Source of the DNA: Pseudomonas bijieensis
GTDB taxonomy: Bacteria; Pseudomonadota; Gammaproteobacteria; Pseudomonadales; Pseudomonadaceae
Assembly: GCF_013347965.1 (NCBI RefSeq)
Contig: NZ_CP048810.1
Span: forward strand, 5,517,501-5,581,500
Reading direction: 5' to 3'
Length of the DNA: 64,000 nt
Below are positions 26,176 through 35,538 of this stretch, in pieces (position 1 is the stretch's first letter; each line of letters starts with the position of its first letter). Below the pieces are notes generated by a model. The model saw nothing but the letters and a program-made list of their open reading frames with translations. It did not search any database and was not told where the DNA came from. Made by a program: the position numbers and the translations under genes.

Positions 26176-27597
26176 ATGCCTGTCGGCAATCATCTGCCCC
26201 ATGGCGAGACCGCCCAGGGCGGTCCGCTCAAACGTGAACTCGGTGAGCGGCATATCCGCCTGATGGCGCTTGGCGCCTGCATCGGTGTCGGGCTGTTCCT
26301 CGGCTCGGCCAAGGCCATCGAAATGGCCGGTCCGGCGATCATGCTGTCCTACATCATTGGTGGCCTGGCGATCCTGGTGATCATGCGCGCCCTCGGTGAG
26401 ATGGCCGTGCATAACCCGGTGGCCGGATCGTTCAGCCGCTATGCCCAGGACTATCTTGGTCCGTTGGCGGGCTTTCTCACCGGTTGGAACTACTGGTTCC
26501 TCTGGCTGGTGACCTGCGTGGCAGAGATCACCGCCGTGGCGGTGTACATGGGCATCTGGTTTCCCGACGTGCCCCGCTGGATCTGGGCCCTGGCTGCGCT
26601 GGTCAGCATGGGTTCGATCAACCTGATCGCGGTCAAGGCCTTCGGTGAATTCGAGTTCTGGTTCGCCCTGATCAAGATCGTGACGATTATCGCGATGGTC
26701 ATCGGCGGCGTCGGCATCATCGCCTTCGGGTTCGGCAATGACGGCGTGGCCCTGGGCATTTCCAACCTCTGGACCCACGGCGGCTTCATGCCCAATGGCG
26801 TGCAGGGCGTGTTGATGTCCCTGCAAATGGTGATGTTCGCCTACCTGGGCGTGGAGATGATCGGCCTGACCGCCGGTGAAGCGAAGAACCCGCAGAAAAC
26901 CATCCCCAACGCCATCGGCTCGGTGTTCTGGCGGATCCTGCTGTTCTACGTCGGGGCGTTGTTCGTGATCCTGTCGATCTACCCATGGAACGAGATCGGC
27001 ACCCAGGGCAGCCCGTTCGTGATGACCTTCGAGCGCCTGGGCATCAAGACCGCCGCCGGGATCATCAACTTCGTGGTGATCACCGCCGCGCTGTCCTCCT
27101 GCAACGGTGGGATCTTCAGCACCGGGCGGATGCTCTACAGCCTGGCGCAGAACGGCCAGGCCCCGGCCGGTTTCGCCAAGACTTCGGCCAACGGCGTGCC
27201 GCGCCGCGCGCTGCTGCTGTCCATCGCCGCGCTGCTGCTGGGCGTGCTGCTCAATTATCTGGTACCGGAAAAAGTCTTCGTCTGGGTCACCTCCATCGCC
27301 ACCTTCGGCGCGATCTGGACCTGGGTGATGATCCTGCTGGCCCAGCTCAAATTCCGCAAAGGCTTGAGCGCTTCAGAGCGTGCGGCCCTGAAATACCGCA
27401 TGTGGCTGTACCCGGTCAGCTCGTACCTGGCGCTGGCGTTCCTGGTTCTGGTGGTGGGCCTGATGGCGTACTTCCCGGACACCCGCGTGGCCTTGTACGT
27501 GGGCCCGGCGTTCCTGGTGCTGCTGACGGCGCTGTTCTATACCTTCAAGTTGCAACCGACGGGTGATGTGCAGGGTTCGGTGCGTTCAGCTTCGTAA
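26176..27597 (+). CDS. AAT-family amino acid permease (ProY-like)
   Basis: 473 residues with about twelve membrane helices, APC superfamily. The N-terminal ELGERHIRLMALGACIGVGLFLGSAKAIEMAGP and the motif GEMAVHNPVAGSFSRYA are diagnostic of proton-coupled amino-acid permeases. The closest match from memory is the proline-specific permease ProY (AKAI.MAGP, YMG.WFP.VP.WIW, LWS/T.GGF). Exact substrate not provable from sequence. ATG 26176 with GAGG upstream; followed by its own terminator. Confidence 0.85.
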   Translation: MPVGNHLPHGETAQGGPLKRELGERHIRLMALGACIGVGLFLGSAKAIEMAGPAIMLSYIIGGLAILVIMRALGEMAVHNPVAGSFSRYAQDYLGPLAGFLTGWNYWFLWLVTCVAEITAVAVYMGIWFPDVPRWIWALAALVSMGSINLIAVKAFGEFEFWFALIKIVTIIAMVIGGVGIIAFGFGNDGVALGISNLWTHGGFMPNGVQGVLMSLQMVMFAYLGVEMIGLTAGEAKNPQKTIPNAIGSVFWRILLFYVGALFVILSIYPWNEIGTQGSPFVMTFERLGIKTAAGIINFVVITAALSSCNGGIFSTGRMLYSLAQNGQAPAGFAKTSANGVPRRALLLSIAALLLGVLLNYLVPEKVFVWVTSIATFGAIWTWVMILLAQLKFRKGLSASERAALKYRMWLYPVSSYLALAFLVLVVGLMAYFPDTRVALYVGPAFLVLLTALFYTFKLQPTGDVQGSVRSAS

Positions 27598-27620
27598 GTG
27601 GACGGCGATGTATAAGAAAG

Positions 27621-27646
27621 CCCCGGTCTGATGATCGGGGTTTTTT
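27621..27646 (+). terminator. Rho-independent terminator after the permease
   Basis: CCCCGGTC - TGAT - GATCGGGG stem (one G-U pair) followed by six Ts, 24 bases after the stop codon. Confidence 0.9.
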
Positions 27647-27711
27647 ATGGGACTGAAGATGAACACAAACCCTGTGGCGAGCAACCCGGTACCTGTTAGT
27701 TCTTACAGTAG

Positions 27712-27903
27712 ACCGAGGACCTACGGACCCCTAGATTAATCGCGGGGGACCGCCGGCAACTGCATGGATTAGTGACTGTGGCAGGATTCTCGCTGATGAG
27801 TCTGCTATTGGGTTTTCTCTTCTACCGGTTCGTGGCGTTTCGTGAGCGTGTACATGAAAGCTCCCATCAGGGAGATGATTCACCTAAAACGCGAGCTCCA
27901 TGA
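27712..27903 (+). pseudogene. C-terminal remnant of a GtrA-type flippase
   Basis: The open frame ending at TGA 27901 encodes HGLVTVAGFSLMSLLLGFLF followed by YRFVAFRERVHE. This aligns with the end of phage/Shigella GtrA (LVTFSAISLVCGF..SKFIVFRD), a bactoprenol-linked glucose flippase. There is no room upstream for the other ~90 residues before the permease terminator, and no ATG except an internal one, so the 5' part is gone. Its stop overlaps the start of the next gene as ATGA, as in intact gtr operons. Confidence 0.65.
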
Positions 27904-29435
27904 TGAATTTTCTTTCTACAAAGGTGCTGTCGAAAAGGGACGTACTGCTATTTTTTTTAGCAGCGAATTTCCTTTACATATTCCCTTTAGTGCAGGCTGA
28001 TTATTTCTATCATGATGACGGCTGGCGTGCGTTGGTAGCGGGAGAGGGTTGGCGTGAGGAAGGGCGGGTTGTTACCGGATTTTTCTACAATGCTCTTTCG
28101 TTCGGCACGAAGGCCCCAGATCTATTTCCACTACCGCTATTTATCGCAACCGCGAGTATTGCGTTTGCAATGAGGGCGCTGGCATTTTTCTACTTTGAGC
28201 GCCCGGCTTATGTTCACTGCCTCGTAGTCTTGCCCATCTGGTACAACCCGTTTTTTTTGCAGAACCTGTCCTATCGTTACGATGGACCGGCGATGGCACT
28301 GGGGCTTGTGGCGATTATTCATGCCGTAATATGGCGGCGAGACAGTACTTGGCAAAGTGTGTGGGTGCCCGCGCTGTTAGTAGCGCTGGCCCTTTCGATT
28401 TACCAAGTGCTCATCGGCTTTTACATAGCATTGTGTTGCGTCGAAGTCATACGACGGCTGTGGGAGGAAGAACCCTCGAACCAGATATTTGTCTTTATCG
28501 CTCGAAAGTTGTTGGCAGTTTTGATTGGCGTGTTGATCTACTACGCAACGTCTCATCAACTGATGACCGCGTCGCGTCAGAGTTTGCTGCCGTGGGAGCC
28601 GAGCAGTCTGCTGGAAGTTCGTGATCGGTGGTTGGTTTTGGTGCAGATGTTGAATGGCTGGATGACGGAGGGTATCCGGCCTTTGGTCTGGGGCGGAACA
28701 TTATTGGCTCTTGCCGGATATGCATGGGGGGGCGTGAGGCTTTTCAATCGTGCAGAACCGCGCGGGTGGAAAATATCGTCGGCGGTCTCCTACGTGCTGA
28801 CTGTCCCGGTGCTGTTTATTTGCATCCCGGGTATCACTGTACTTTTCGCCGACTTCATCTACGGCACCAGAACCTTGGTTGCTTTCTCTGCTGTGCTGGT
28901 GCTGGTGTTTTTTCTTGGTTTAAAGGTGCTTACGCGTATTTATTCACACTTGGGAGTTATCTTGTTGATTCCCTTGTTGGCGATCTTGTCATTTTCTTTC
29001 GGGCATGGGCGGACTCTGTCGCTGCAAAAAGAACAGGAGGCAGCGTTGCTAGCCTCGTTGGTCTATGACATTACCCATTCGCCATTGCGCGATATGCAAC
29101 GTATTTACATGATCCCGGAGTTTAGGGCCGACTGGCTCCCGGCAGCCAGCGGCATGTTCGCAGCGATGCCGGCCCAACGAGATGTGCTTGGCGTGGGTTA
29201 TGTGTTGTTACCCGAAGCTTTGCCACGAGCGGGTATTACCAATGTGTATCTGGCCAAGGACCAAGAGGTGATCGACTCGCTTAGGCGCGGGGATTACTCA
29301 CCCATAATTTCCACGCGGTTCTACGATCTCTTTGTCATTCACGACATCGGTTACATCCTCATTAAAAAGCCAAAGGGTGATCCCGATGTCGTGCCCACGC
29401 GGTGTTTGATAACCAATCTTGAGCGCTGCCGTTGA
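27900..29435 (+). CDS. GtrII-type O-antigen glucosyltransferase
   Basis: 511 residues with about ten membrane helices. The N-terminal YHDDGWRALVAGEGW resembles the periplasmic catalytic DD/DE loop of glucosyltransferase GtrII-domain proteins, followed by helices and a C-terminal periplasmic domain (SPLRDMQRIYMIPEF to LERCR). Such enzymes transfer glucose from a bactoprenol carrier to O-antigen in the periplasm, changing serotype and phage sensitivity. Codon use and base composition look AT-richer than the neighbours, which suggests transfer. No GtrB is adjacent and GtrA is only a stub, so function would need partners elsewhere. Convergent with the next gene, 15 bases apart. Confidence 0.75.
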   Translation: MMNFLSTKVLSKRDVLLFFLAANFLYIFPLVQADYFYHDDGWRALVAGEGWREEGRVVTGFFYNALSFGTKAPDLFPLPLFIATASIAFAMRALAFFYFERPAYVHCLVVLPIWYNPFFLQNLSYRYDGPAMALGLVAIIHAVIWRRDSTWQSVWVPALLVALALSIYQVLIGFYIALCCVEVIRRLWEEEPSNQIFVFIARKLLAVLIGVLIYYATSHQLMTASRQSLLPWEPSSLLEVRDRWLVLVQMLNGWMTEGIRPLVWGGTLLALAGYAWGGVRLFNRAEPRGWKISSAVSYVLTVPVLFICIPGITVLFADFIYGTRTLVAFSAVLVLVFFLGLKVLTRIYSHLGVILLIPLLAILSFSFGHGRTLSLQKEQEAALLASLVYDITHSPLRDMQRIYMIPEFRADWLPAASGMFAAMPAQRDVLGVGYVLLPEALPRAGITNVYLAKDQEVIDSLRRGDYSPIISTRFYDLFVIHDIGYILIKKPKGDPDVVPTRCLITNLERCR

Positions 29436-29450
29436 GTCTTGCTGTTCATC

Positions 29451-31070
29451 TCAAGCCGCAGCAACGTCCTGCGGCTCAAAACTGTCCGCCCGCGCCATCT
29501 GCCACATCCGCGAATAAAACGCCCCATTGACCTCACCCGTCAGCAATTCCCCCGGCTTCAGAAACACATGCAACTGAGAAAACAACTTCACCTCGGTGGC
29601 CGACATCCGCCGCACCAGATGCTTGGGCTGCAATTGCGACGGATGCTCGAGCCCGGCGGCGGCGAGCATTTCGGCCAGGGCCTTGAGGGTGTTGCGGTGG
29701 AAGTTGTAGACCCGCTGGGCCTTGTCCGGGACGACCAGGGCGCGTTGGCGCAGGGTGTCCTGGGTGGCGACGCCGGTTGGGCATTTGTTGGTGTGGCAGC
29801 TTTGGGACTGGATGCAGCCGATGGCAAACATGAAGCCGCGCGCGGCGTTGGCCCAGTCGGCGCCGATGGCCAGGACGCTGGCGATGTCGAAGGCGCTGAC
29901 GATCTTGCCGCTGGCGCCGAGCTTGATCTTGTCCCGCAGGTTCAGGCCCACCAGGGTGTTGTGTACGAACAGCAGGCCTTCGCGCAGCGGCACGCCGATG
30001 TGGTCGGTGAACTCCACCGGCGCTGCGCCCGTGCCGCCTTCCTTGCCGTCGACCACGATGAAGTCTGGCAGGATCCCGGTTTCCAGCATGGCCTTGGCGA
30101 TGCCCATGAATTCCCAGGGGTGGCCCAGGCAGAATTTGAAGCCTACCGGTTTGCCGCCGGACAGCTCACGCAGTTGCTGGACGAACTGCATCAATTCGAT
30201 CGGCGTGGAAAACGCGCTATGGCGAGACGGTGAAACACAATCCTCGCCCATGAGGATGCCACGGGTCTCGGCGATTTCCCGGGTGACCTTGTGCTTGGGC
30301 AGGATGCCGCCGTGGCCGGGTTTGGCGCCCTGGCTCATCTTGATTTCGATCATCCGCACCTGCGGGTTCTGCGCCTGGGCGGCGAAGCGCTCCGGGTCGA
30401 AGCGCCCGTCGCTGGTGCGGCAGCCGAAGTAGCCGCTGCCCAGCTCCCAGGTCAGGTCGCCGCCGTGTTCACGGTGGTAGGGGCTGATGCTGCCTTCACC
30501 GGTGTCGTGGGCGAAGTTGCCCAGCTTGGCGCCCTGGTTCAGTGCCCGGATCGCGTTGGCGCTCAGGGAGCCGAAGCTCATGGCCGAGATGTTGAATACC
30601 GACGCCGAGTACGGCTGGGTGCACTGCGGGCCGCCGACTGTCACGCGAAAACCGCTGGGGTCGCTCAGCGGGGCCGGGCGCATGGAATGGCCGATGAATT
30701 CGAAGCCGGTCTGGTAGACGTCGATCAAGGTGCCGAACGGTTTGTCGGCGCTTTCGTTCTTGGCCCGGGAATACACCAGTGAACGCTGGGCCCGGGAGAA
30801 GGGCAGGGCGTCGCTGTCGGATTCGAGCAGGTATTGGCGGATCTCCGGGCGGATGCCTTCCACCAGGTAACGGATATTGCCCAGGATCGGATAGTTGCGC
30901 CGCACGGCGTGACGGCTTTGCAACAGGTCGAACAACCCCAGCAGGCTCAACAGCCCGGTCACCAGCGTGATCGGCCAGAGCCAGTCGTGTTGCAGGAACG
31001 GCAGGCTGGCGAGGGTGAAGATGACACAGCCAGCAAAGAAGGCGTAACGACTCAGCAGAGACAGGCTCAT
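29451..31070 (-). CDS. FMN-binding glutamate synthase family protein
   Basis: 539 residues from ATG 31070 (AAGGAAA upstream). Two N-terminal membrane helices (AFFAGCVIFTLASLPF, PITLVTGLLSLLGLFDLL) precede a glutamate synthase central/FMN barrel: MSFGSLSANAIRALNQGAKLG, KPGHGGILPKHKVT, VDGKEGGTGAAP, and the Fe-S cysteine segment GCIQSQSCHTNKCPTGVAT. It resembles the FMN/Fe-S part of GltB without the glutaminase domain, and is membrane-anchored. Physiological reaction unproven; many bacteria carry this stand-alone form. Confidence 0.87.
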   Translation of the reverse strand: MSLSLLSRYAFFAGCVIFTLASLPFLQHDWLWPITLVTGLLSLLGLFDLLQSRHAVRRNYPILGNIRYLVEGIRPEIRQYLLESDSDALPFSRAQRSLVYSRAKNESADKPFGTLIDVYQTGFEFIGHSMRPAPLSDPSGFRVTVGGPQCTQPYSASVFNISAMSFGSLSANAIRALNQGAKLGNFAHDTGEGSISPYHREHGGDLTWELGSGYFGCRTSDGRFDPERFAAQAQNPQVRMIEIKMSQGAKPGHGGILPKHKVTREIAETRGILMGEDCVSPSRHSAFSTPIELMQFVQQLRELSGGKPVGFKFCLGHPWEFMGIAKAMLETGILPDFIVVDGKEGGTGAAPVEFTDHIGVPLREGLLFVHNTLVGLNLRDKIKLGASGKIVSAFDIASVLAIGADWANAARGFMFAIGCIQSQSCHTNKCPTGVATQDTLRQRALVVPDKAQRVYNFHRNTLKALAEMLAAAGLEHPSQLQPKHLVRRMSATEVKLFSQLHVFLKPGELLTGEVNGAFYSRMWQMARADSFEPQDVAAA

Positions 31071-31168
31071 ACGGTTTCCTTGGGGGGTGAGCGATGGGCG
31101 AGGCGGTGGAGGCATTCTGCGCTGACAGCGAAACGGCGGGCAACAGCAACCTGTGGCGAGGAGACTTA

Positions 31169-31302
31169 CTGTGGCGAGGGGATTTATCCCCGCTGGGCTG
31201 CGCAGCAGCCCCCCAAAGGCAATCCCCAATCTACCTGACCCACCGGGTTGTCGGCATTTGGGGCCGCTTCGCAGCCCAGCGGGGATAAATCCCCTCGCCA
31301 CA
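31169..31302. repeat. GTGGCGAGGGG-type long inverted repeat
   Basis: Arms CTGTGGCGAGGGGATTTATC and complement ending CTCGCCACA. An extra half-site (CTGTGGCGAGGAGA) lies just upstream at 31151. It separates the glutamate synthase-like gene from the signalling block. Confidence 0.8.
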
Positions 31303-31330
31303 AAAGCTACCTTGTATGCAGTGTGGTGGC

Positions 31331-32740
31331 TCAGCTCGCCTGCTTCATCTGCCGTACCGGCAATTCCACGCGGAAGGTGGTGCCGACGCCGACTTCACTG
31401 CGTACCGTGATCTCGCCGTTGTGTTTTTTCACGATGCCGTAGGACAACGACAGCCCCAGCCCTGTGCCCTGGCCGATGGGTTTGGTGGTGAAGAACGGGT
31501 CGAAGATTTTCTGCAAGGTTTCGGGGGGGGGGATGCCCGAGCCATTGTCGGCCACCTCGATCCACACGGTGTCACCTTCCACGCCGTTGCGCAGGGTGAT
31601 GGTGCCGCGTTCGGGGCCGATGGCCTGGGCGGCGTTGACGATCAGGTTCATGATCACCTGGTTGATCTGCGAGGGCAGGCATTCCACTTCCGGCAGCGGC
31701 GTGTACTCCTTGACCACGTCGGCCTTGTACTTGATTTCATTGGCGACGATGTTCAACGTCGAATCCATGCCCTGCTGTAAATTGGCCATCTGCCATTCCT
31801 GGCTGGAATCGACGCGGGAGAAGTCCTTCAGGTCCTTGACGATCTGCCCGACGCGGCCGATGCCATCCTTGGATTCCTTGATCAGCAAGGGAATGTCCTC
31901 GACCAGGAAATCCAGCTCCACCTGTTCGCGCAGCTTTCTCAAGTTCACCACCAGTTCCGGCGAGGCGATGGCTTCCTCGGCACTGCCGTAGGCGCTGAGC
32001 ATTTCCTGGAGTTTGCCGAAGTAGCCGTCCAAGGCCCCCAGGTTGGAAGAAATGAAGCCGATCGGGTTGTTGATTTCGTGGGCCACCCCGGCCGCCAACT
32101 GACCCAGCGAGGCAAGTTTTTCCGACTGCACCAGTTGGGTTTCCAGCATCTTGCGTTCGTCGATTTCCATTTGCAGCAGCTCGCTGGCCTGTTTGAACGC
32201 CAGGGTCCGTTGTTCCACCAGGTCTTCGAGCTTGTTCATTTTCAATTGGGCGCGAGAGGTCATTTCCCATTTGGTGGTCAGGGTATTAGCCATCTGCTGG
32301 ACTTCGATGTTGTCGAAGGGTTTTTTCAGGATCAGCAACCGGTCGTGGCCGTTGAGACGGTCGAGCAGTTCATCCCAGGAATAATCCGAATACGCCGTGC
32401 AGACCACCACCTGCAACTGCGGGTCGCGCTTCCAGAGTTCTTCGATGGTCTTGGCGCCATCCCAGCCTTCGGGCATACGCATGTCGACAAACGCCAGGGC
32501 ATAAGGGCGCTCTTTCGCTGCCGCCTCCAGCAATTTGTTCAGGCCTTCCTGCCCGCCATAGGCCGAGTCGAGTTCGAACACGGTGGCGGCAGGTTTCGGT
32601 GCTTCGCCGAACAATGCGCTTTCCATGTCCAGCAAGTCGGCGTTGCTGTCATCCTCCGGGGTGAGGATCTTGCGGAAATCTTCATGAATGGCGGGCGTAT
32701 CGTCGATCAGCAGGATGCGGCGGTTACTCATGCTATTCAT
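31331..32740 (-). CDS. Response regulator-histidine kinase hybrid (REC-HisKA-HATPase)
   Basis: 469 residues, soluble. N-terminal REC domain (RRILLIDDTPAIHEDFRKIL, phospho-acceptor D86 in FVDMRMPEGWDG, K in LILKKPFD), a coiled-coil linker (about 165-205), a DHp helix with H221 (LAAGVAHEINNPIGF) and an HATPase domain (NLIVNAAQAIG, VADNGSGIP, GTGLGLSLSYGIVKKH). Autophosphorylation at H221 with its own receiver as input is the usual logic. Start overlaps the stop of the upstream kinase (ATGA), so the two are coupled and likely partners. Its REC domain is closely similar to those at 35539 and 37410. Confidence 0.9.
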   Translation of the reverse strand: MNSMSNRRILLIDDTPAIHEDFRKILTPEDDSNADLLDMESALFGEAPKPAATVFELDSAYGGQEGLNKLLEAAAKERPYALAFVDMRMPEGWDGAKTIEELWKRDPQLQVVVCTAYSDYSWDELLDRLNGHDRLLILKKPFDNIEVQQMANTLTTKWEMTSRAQLKMNKLEDLVEQRTLAFKQASELLQMEIDERKMLETQLVQSEKLASLGQLAAGVAHEINNPIGFISSNLGALDGYFGKLQEMLSAYGSAEEAIASPELVVNLRKLREQVELDFLVEDIPLLIKESKDGIGRVGQIVKDLKDFSRVDSSQEWQMANLQQGMDSTLNIVANEIKYKADVVKEYTPLPEVECLPSQINQVIMNLIVNAAQAIGPERGTITLRNGVEGDTVWIEVADNGSGIPPPETLQKIFDPFFTTKPIGQGTGLGLSLSYGIVKKHNGEITVRSEVGVGTTFRVELPVRQMKQAS

Positions 32741-34539
32741 GGCTCACCTTCTGCGAGTTTCAGGGGCACCTGGAGTTGGAACGTTGCCCCCTTTCCAGGC
32801 CCCTCACTGTGGGCGGTGAGGTGGCCGTTCATTTCAATGGCCGCCAGTGCGCAGCTGTGCAGGCCAAAACCGTGGCCTTCCTTACGCGTGGTAAAACCGT
32901 GGGCGAAGATGCGCGTCATGTTTTCCTCCGGGATACCTTCGCCTTCGTCCTTGACGCTGATTTGCAAGGTCTCGCCATCGATGACGGCGGCCTTCAGGGT
33001 CATGTTCCGCGCATGATTGGAAACCCCAGCCATGGCGTATTTGGCATTACTGATCAGGTTGATCAGGATCAACAGCAAGCGGTGTTTGTCGCCCATGATC
33101 CGCGGCACCTCGCCGTATTCCTTGATCACCGTAACATGGTGGCGGGTCAGGGCGCCCGAGTTCATGCGCAAGGCATCTTCGAGCAGTTCACTGACCACCA
33201 AGGGTTCCAGCAGGCTGTTGGCCCCGGCATAGGATTGCTGGGTGGAGACGATGTCCTTGATGTGGTCCACGCTCTTGCTCAACTGGGCCAGTTCGTCGGT
33301 CAGGCCCTGCTGCTCGAGGGCGATAGCCTCGACCAGTTGGTTGAGGTAGCCGGGCAGCAACTTGCCTTTCTCGTCCTGGGTGAGGAAGTGGCCGAGGTCA
33401 TCGGCGTGTTCGTTGATCAGTTGCATCGCCTTGCCCAGCCCCAAGGCCTTGCTGCTGCGCAGTTTGCGGCTGACCAGGTCGGCGGAGATGTTCACGCTGT
33501 TGAGGACGTTGCCGACGTTGTGCAGCACGTTGGTGGCGATTTCCGCCATGCCGGCCTGGCGGGCGGTGTCCATCAATTCGCTCTGGGTGTCCTTGAGCTG
33601 GCGGGTGCGTTCTTCGACCCGTTGTTCCAGCTCATCGTTGGCGGTTTGAAGGGCATTGTTGACCCTTTTGATCTCGGCGAAGCTGCGTACCAGGCGGATC
33701 GCCAGCCAGATCAGTATCAATACCAGGACCGTGGCGAACACCAGCAGGTAGACGTGGTTACGCTCGTACTTGGCCGCGGCTTTGCTCTGGTCCTTCTCCA
33801 GCAGGTCGGTGATGGTGTCCAGGCGACTGGCCACGGGCACCGCTTCGATGCCCTGCAACAGCTCATTGACCCGCGGTTGTTCGCGCAGGATCAGCGCGAT
33901 GTGCCTGCTCAGGATGTCAACGGGGCCTTGCAGCCCCTGCGGCATGCGTTCCTTGTTGACGTCCAGCCTGTTCAGGCCCAGCAGCACCTCGGCAGCCACC
34001 TCCGGGGTGCTGAGCTGGGCGAATTCCATGCTGCTGAGCAACAGGTCGTAGGTGTCGATGGCGACGCTTTGCAGCTGCAGCCGCTCGGTGTCGTTCAGCC
34101 GGGCGAATTGCGCCTGGATGTCGTCCTCTGCCGTGGGCAGGAAGGCCATGGAGTTGCGCAGCACCGCGTTGTGGGATTTGAACTGCTCCACCAGTCGGGT
34201 TTTTTCCTTGACCGCCTTGAGGTACTCGTCACGTTGGGCTTCCCATAGGGACGACTTGTGGCGCCCGGGCTCCGATTCGATGGCGTCGAGACGATGCCAC
34301 AGGCGTGTCATTTCATGCAGGGGCGAAACCAGGGGGTCGTAGTTGTGGGTCAGGGCGATCCGCGACTTGAGCACCTCGTTGTCCCAGATGGCGTCTTGCT
34401 GCTTGAGCTGGCGGATCAGGTCCCGGGACTCAATGTACGAGGCGGCTTGCTGGGCCCCCGAATTGATGTACATGAACAGCAGGACTGAAGCCAGCAACAG
34501 GCCGATGAACGCAAGACCGAGGCGACGGAGAGTTGTCAT
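32737..34539 (-). CDS. Membrane sensor histidine kinase with DAHL-type sensor
   Basis: 600 residues: membrane helix at about 7-25, a long all-helical periplasmic domain (about 30-260), a second helix (YLLVFATVLVLILIWLAIRLV), a coiled coil (ELEQRVEERTRQL), a DHp motif of the uncommon NVLHNVGNVLNSV type, and a HATPase domain (NLISNAKYAM, DEGEGIPEENMTRIFAHGFTTRK, HGFGLHSCALAA). The helical sensor fits the DAHL-domain kinases. Coupled by ATGA overlaps both to the cytochrome c peroxidase upstream and the REC-kinase downstream, suggesting it senses something tied to peroxide or periplasmic redox. No receiver of its own. Confidence 0.87.
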   Translation of the reverse strand: MTTLRRLGLAFIGLLLASVLLFMYINSGAQQAASYIESRDLIRQLKQQDAIWDNEVLKSRIALTHNYDPLVSPLHEMTRLWHRLDAIESEPGRHKSSLWEAQRDEYLKAVKEKTRLVEQFKSHNAVLRNSMAFLPTAEDDIQAQFARLNDTERLQLQSVAIDTYDLLLSSMEFAQLSTPEVAAEVLLGLNRLDVNKERMPQGLQGPVDILSRHIALILREQPRVNELLQGIEAVPVASRLDTITDLLEKDQSKAAAKYERNHVYLLVFATVLVLILIWLAIRLVRSFAEIKRVNNALQTANDELEQRVEERTRQLKDTQSELMDTARQAGMAEIATNVLHNVGNVLNSVNISADLVSRKLRSSKALGLGKAMQLINEHADDLGHFLTQDEKGKLLPGYLNQLVEAIALEQQGLTDELAQLSKSVDHIKDIVSTQQSYAGANSLLEPLVVSELLEDALRMNSGALTRHHVTVIKEYGEVPRIMGDKHRLLLILINLISNAKYAMAGVSNHARNMTLKAAVIDGETLQISVKDEGEGIPEENMTRIFAHGFTTRKEGHGFGLHSCALAAIEMNGHLTAHSEGPGKGATFQLQVPLKLAEGEP

Positions 34540-35495
34540 AGAGGCTTGCCCCCCGATTCACCGGTCAGCGTCTTGAGAAACTCGACGATCAGGGTCGTAT
34601 CGTTCTTGAGCGGCTCACGCCCCAGTTGGTACTTGAACATCACCTCCACCGCATGTTCCAGGGTCGGCGCCGACGCATCGTGGAAATACGGCGCGGTGAC
34701 GGCCACGTTGCGCAGGCTGGGCACCTTGAAAACCTGGCGGTCCGCTTCATCGCCAGTGATGTTGAAGCGTCCTTCGTCGGCTCGGGTGGGGTTGCCCCGG
34801 TCCTTGATGTAGTCGCCCATGACCCCGAACTTCTGGAACATGTTGCCGCCGATGTTCACGCCTTGATGGCAAGCGATACAGCCGTACTCCTTGAAACGCT
34901 GGTAACCGAACTTCTCCCGGGGCGTGAGGATGTCGGTATTGCCCAGCAGGTATTGGTCGAAGCGCGAATTGGGCGTCTGCAAGGTGCGCTCGTAATCCGC
35001 CAGCGCGCCTTGGATATTGGGTTTGGTCACGCCGTCGGGGTAAGCGTCCTTGAAGTCCTTGGCATAGCCTGGGTCATCGGCGATGCGCTTGACGACGGAT
35101 TCCCAGGTGCTGCCCATTTCCACCGGGCTGGTCACGACCGCATGGACCTGTTCTTCCAAGGTGTCGACGCGGCCATCCCAGAACTGGTGGAAGTTCAGGC
35201 CGGCATTGAACACGGTGGGCGTATTGACTTCCACGGGCTTGCCGTCGAAGCCCAGGGAAAACGGTTTGTCGTCGGCGCCACCCTTGTCCAGGCGATGGCA
35301 ACTGGCGCAGGACAGGGTGTTGTTCACCGACAGCCGTGGGTCGTTGAACAGCCGCAGCCCCAACTGGACGCGCTTGGGGTCCAGGGTCGGAATCGGGGGC
35401 AGGGGCTTGAGGGGTTCGTCCAGTGGTTCGGCGTGAGCGGTCACGCTTGATCCCACGAGCAGGCCGAGAGCCAGAATCAGTCCATGTGACGCCAT
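34536..35495 (-). CDS. Di-heme cytochrome c peroxidase family protein
   Basis: 319 residues with a signal peptide (SHGLILALGLLVGSSVTAHA). Two heme c sites are visible, CASCH near residue 65 and CIACH near 210, with the family pattern LGLRLFNDPRLS, TPTVFNAGLNFHQFWDGR, VPSLRNVAVTAPYFHDAS. Such periplasmic enzymes reduce hydrogen peroxide using electrons from cytochromes. Its stop overlaps the start of a sensor kinase gene, an unusual partnership. 43 bases downstream of the GGDEF-EAL gene, so likely in the same transcript. Confidence 0.9.
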   Translation of the reverse strand: MASHGLILALGLLVGSSVTAHAEPLDEPLKPLPPIPTLDPKRVQLGLRLFNDPRLSVNNTLSCASCHRLDKGGADDKPFSLGFDGKPVEVNTPTVFNAGLNFHQFWDGRVDTLEEQVHAVVTSPVEMGSTWESVVKRIADDPGYAKDFKDAYPDGVTKPNIQGALADYERTLQTPNSRFDQYLLGNTDILTPREKFGYQRFKEYGCIACHQGVNIGGNMFQKFGVMGDYIKDRGNPTRADEGRFNITGDEADRQVFKVPSLRNVAVTAPYFHDASAPTLEHAVEVMFKYQLGREPLKNDTTLIVEFLKTLTGESGGKPL

Positions 35496-35538
35496 GGGGA
35501 TGCTTTCCTTGAAACTTTGGTTGATGACACTCAGGTGT

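Noticed and set aside
29451..31301. 616-residue form of the glutamate synthase-like protein
   Set aside because: The N-terminal part is read from the intergenic inverted repeat; ATG 31070 has AAGGAAA and begins the membrane helix.
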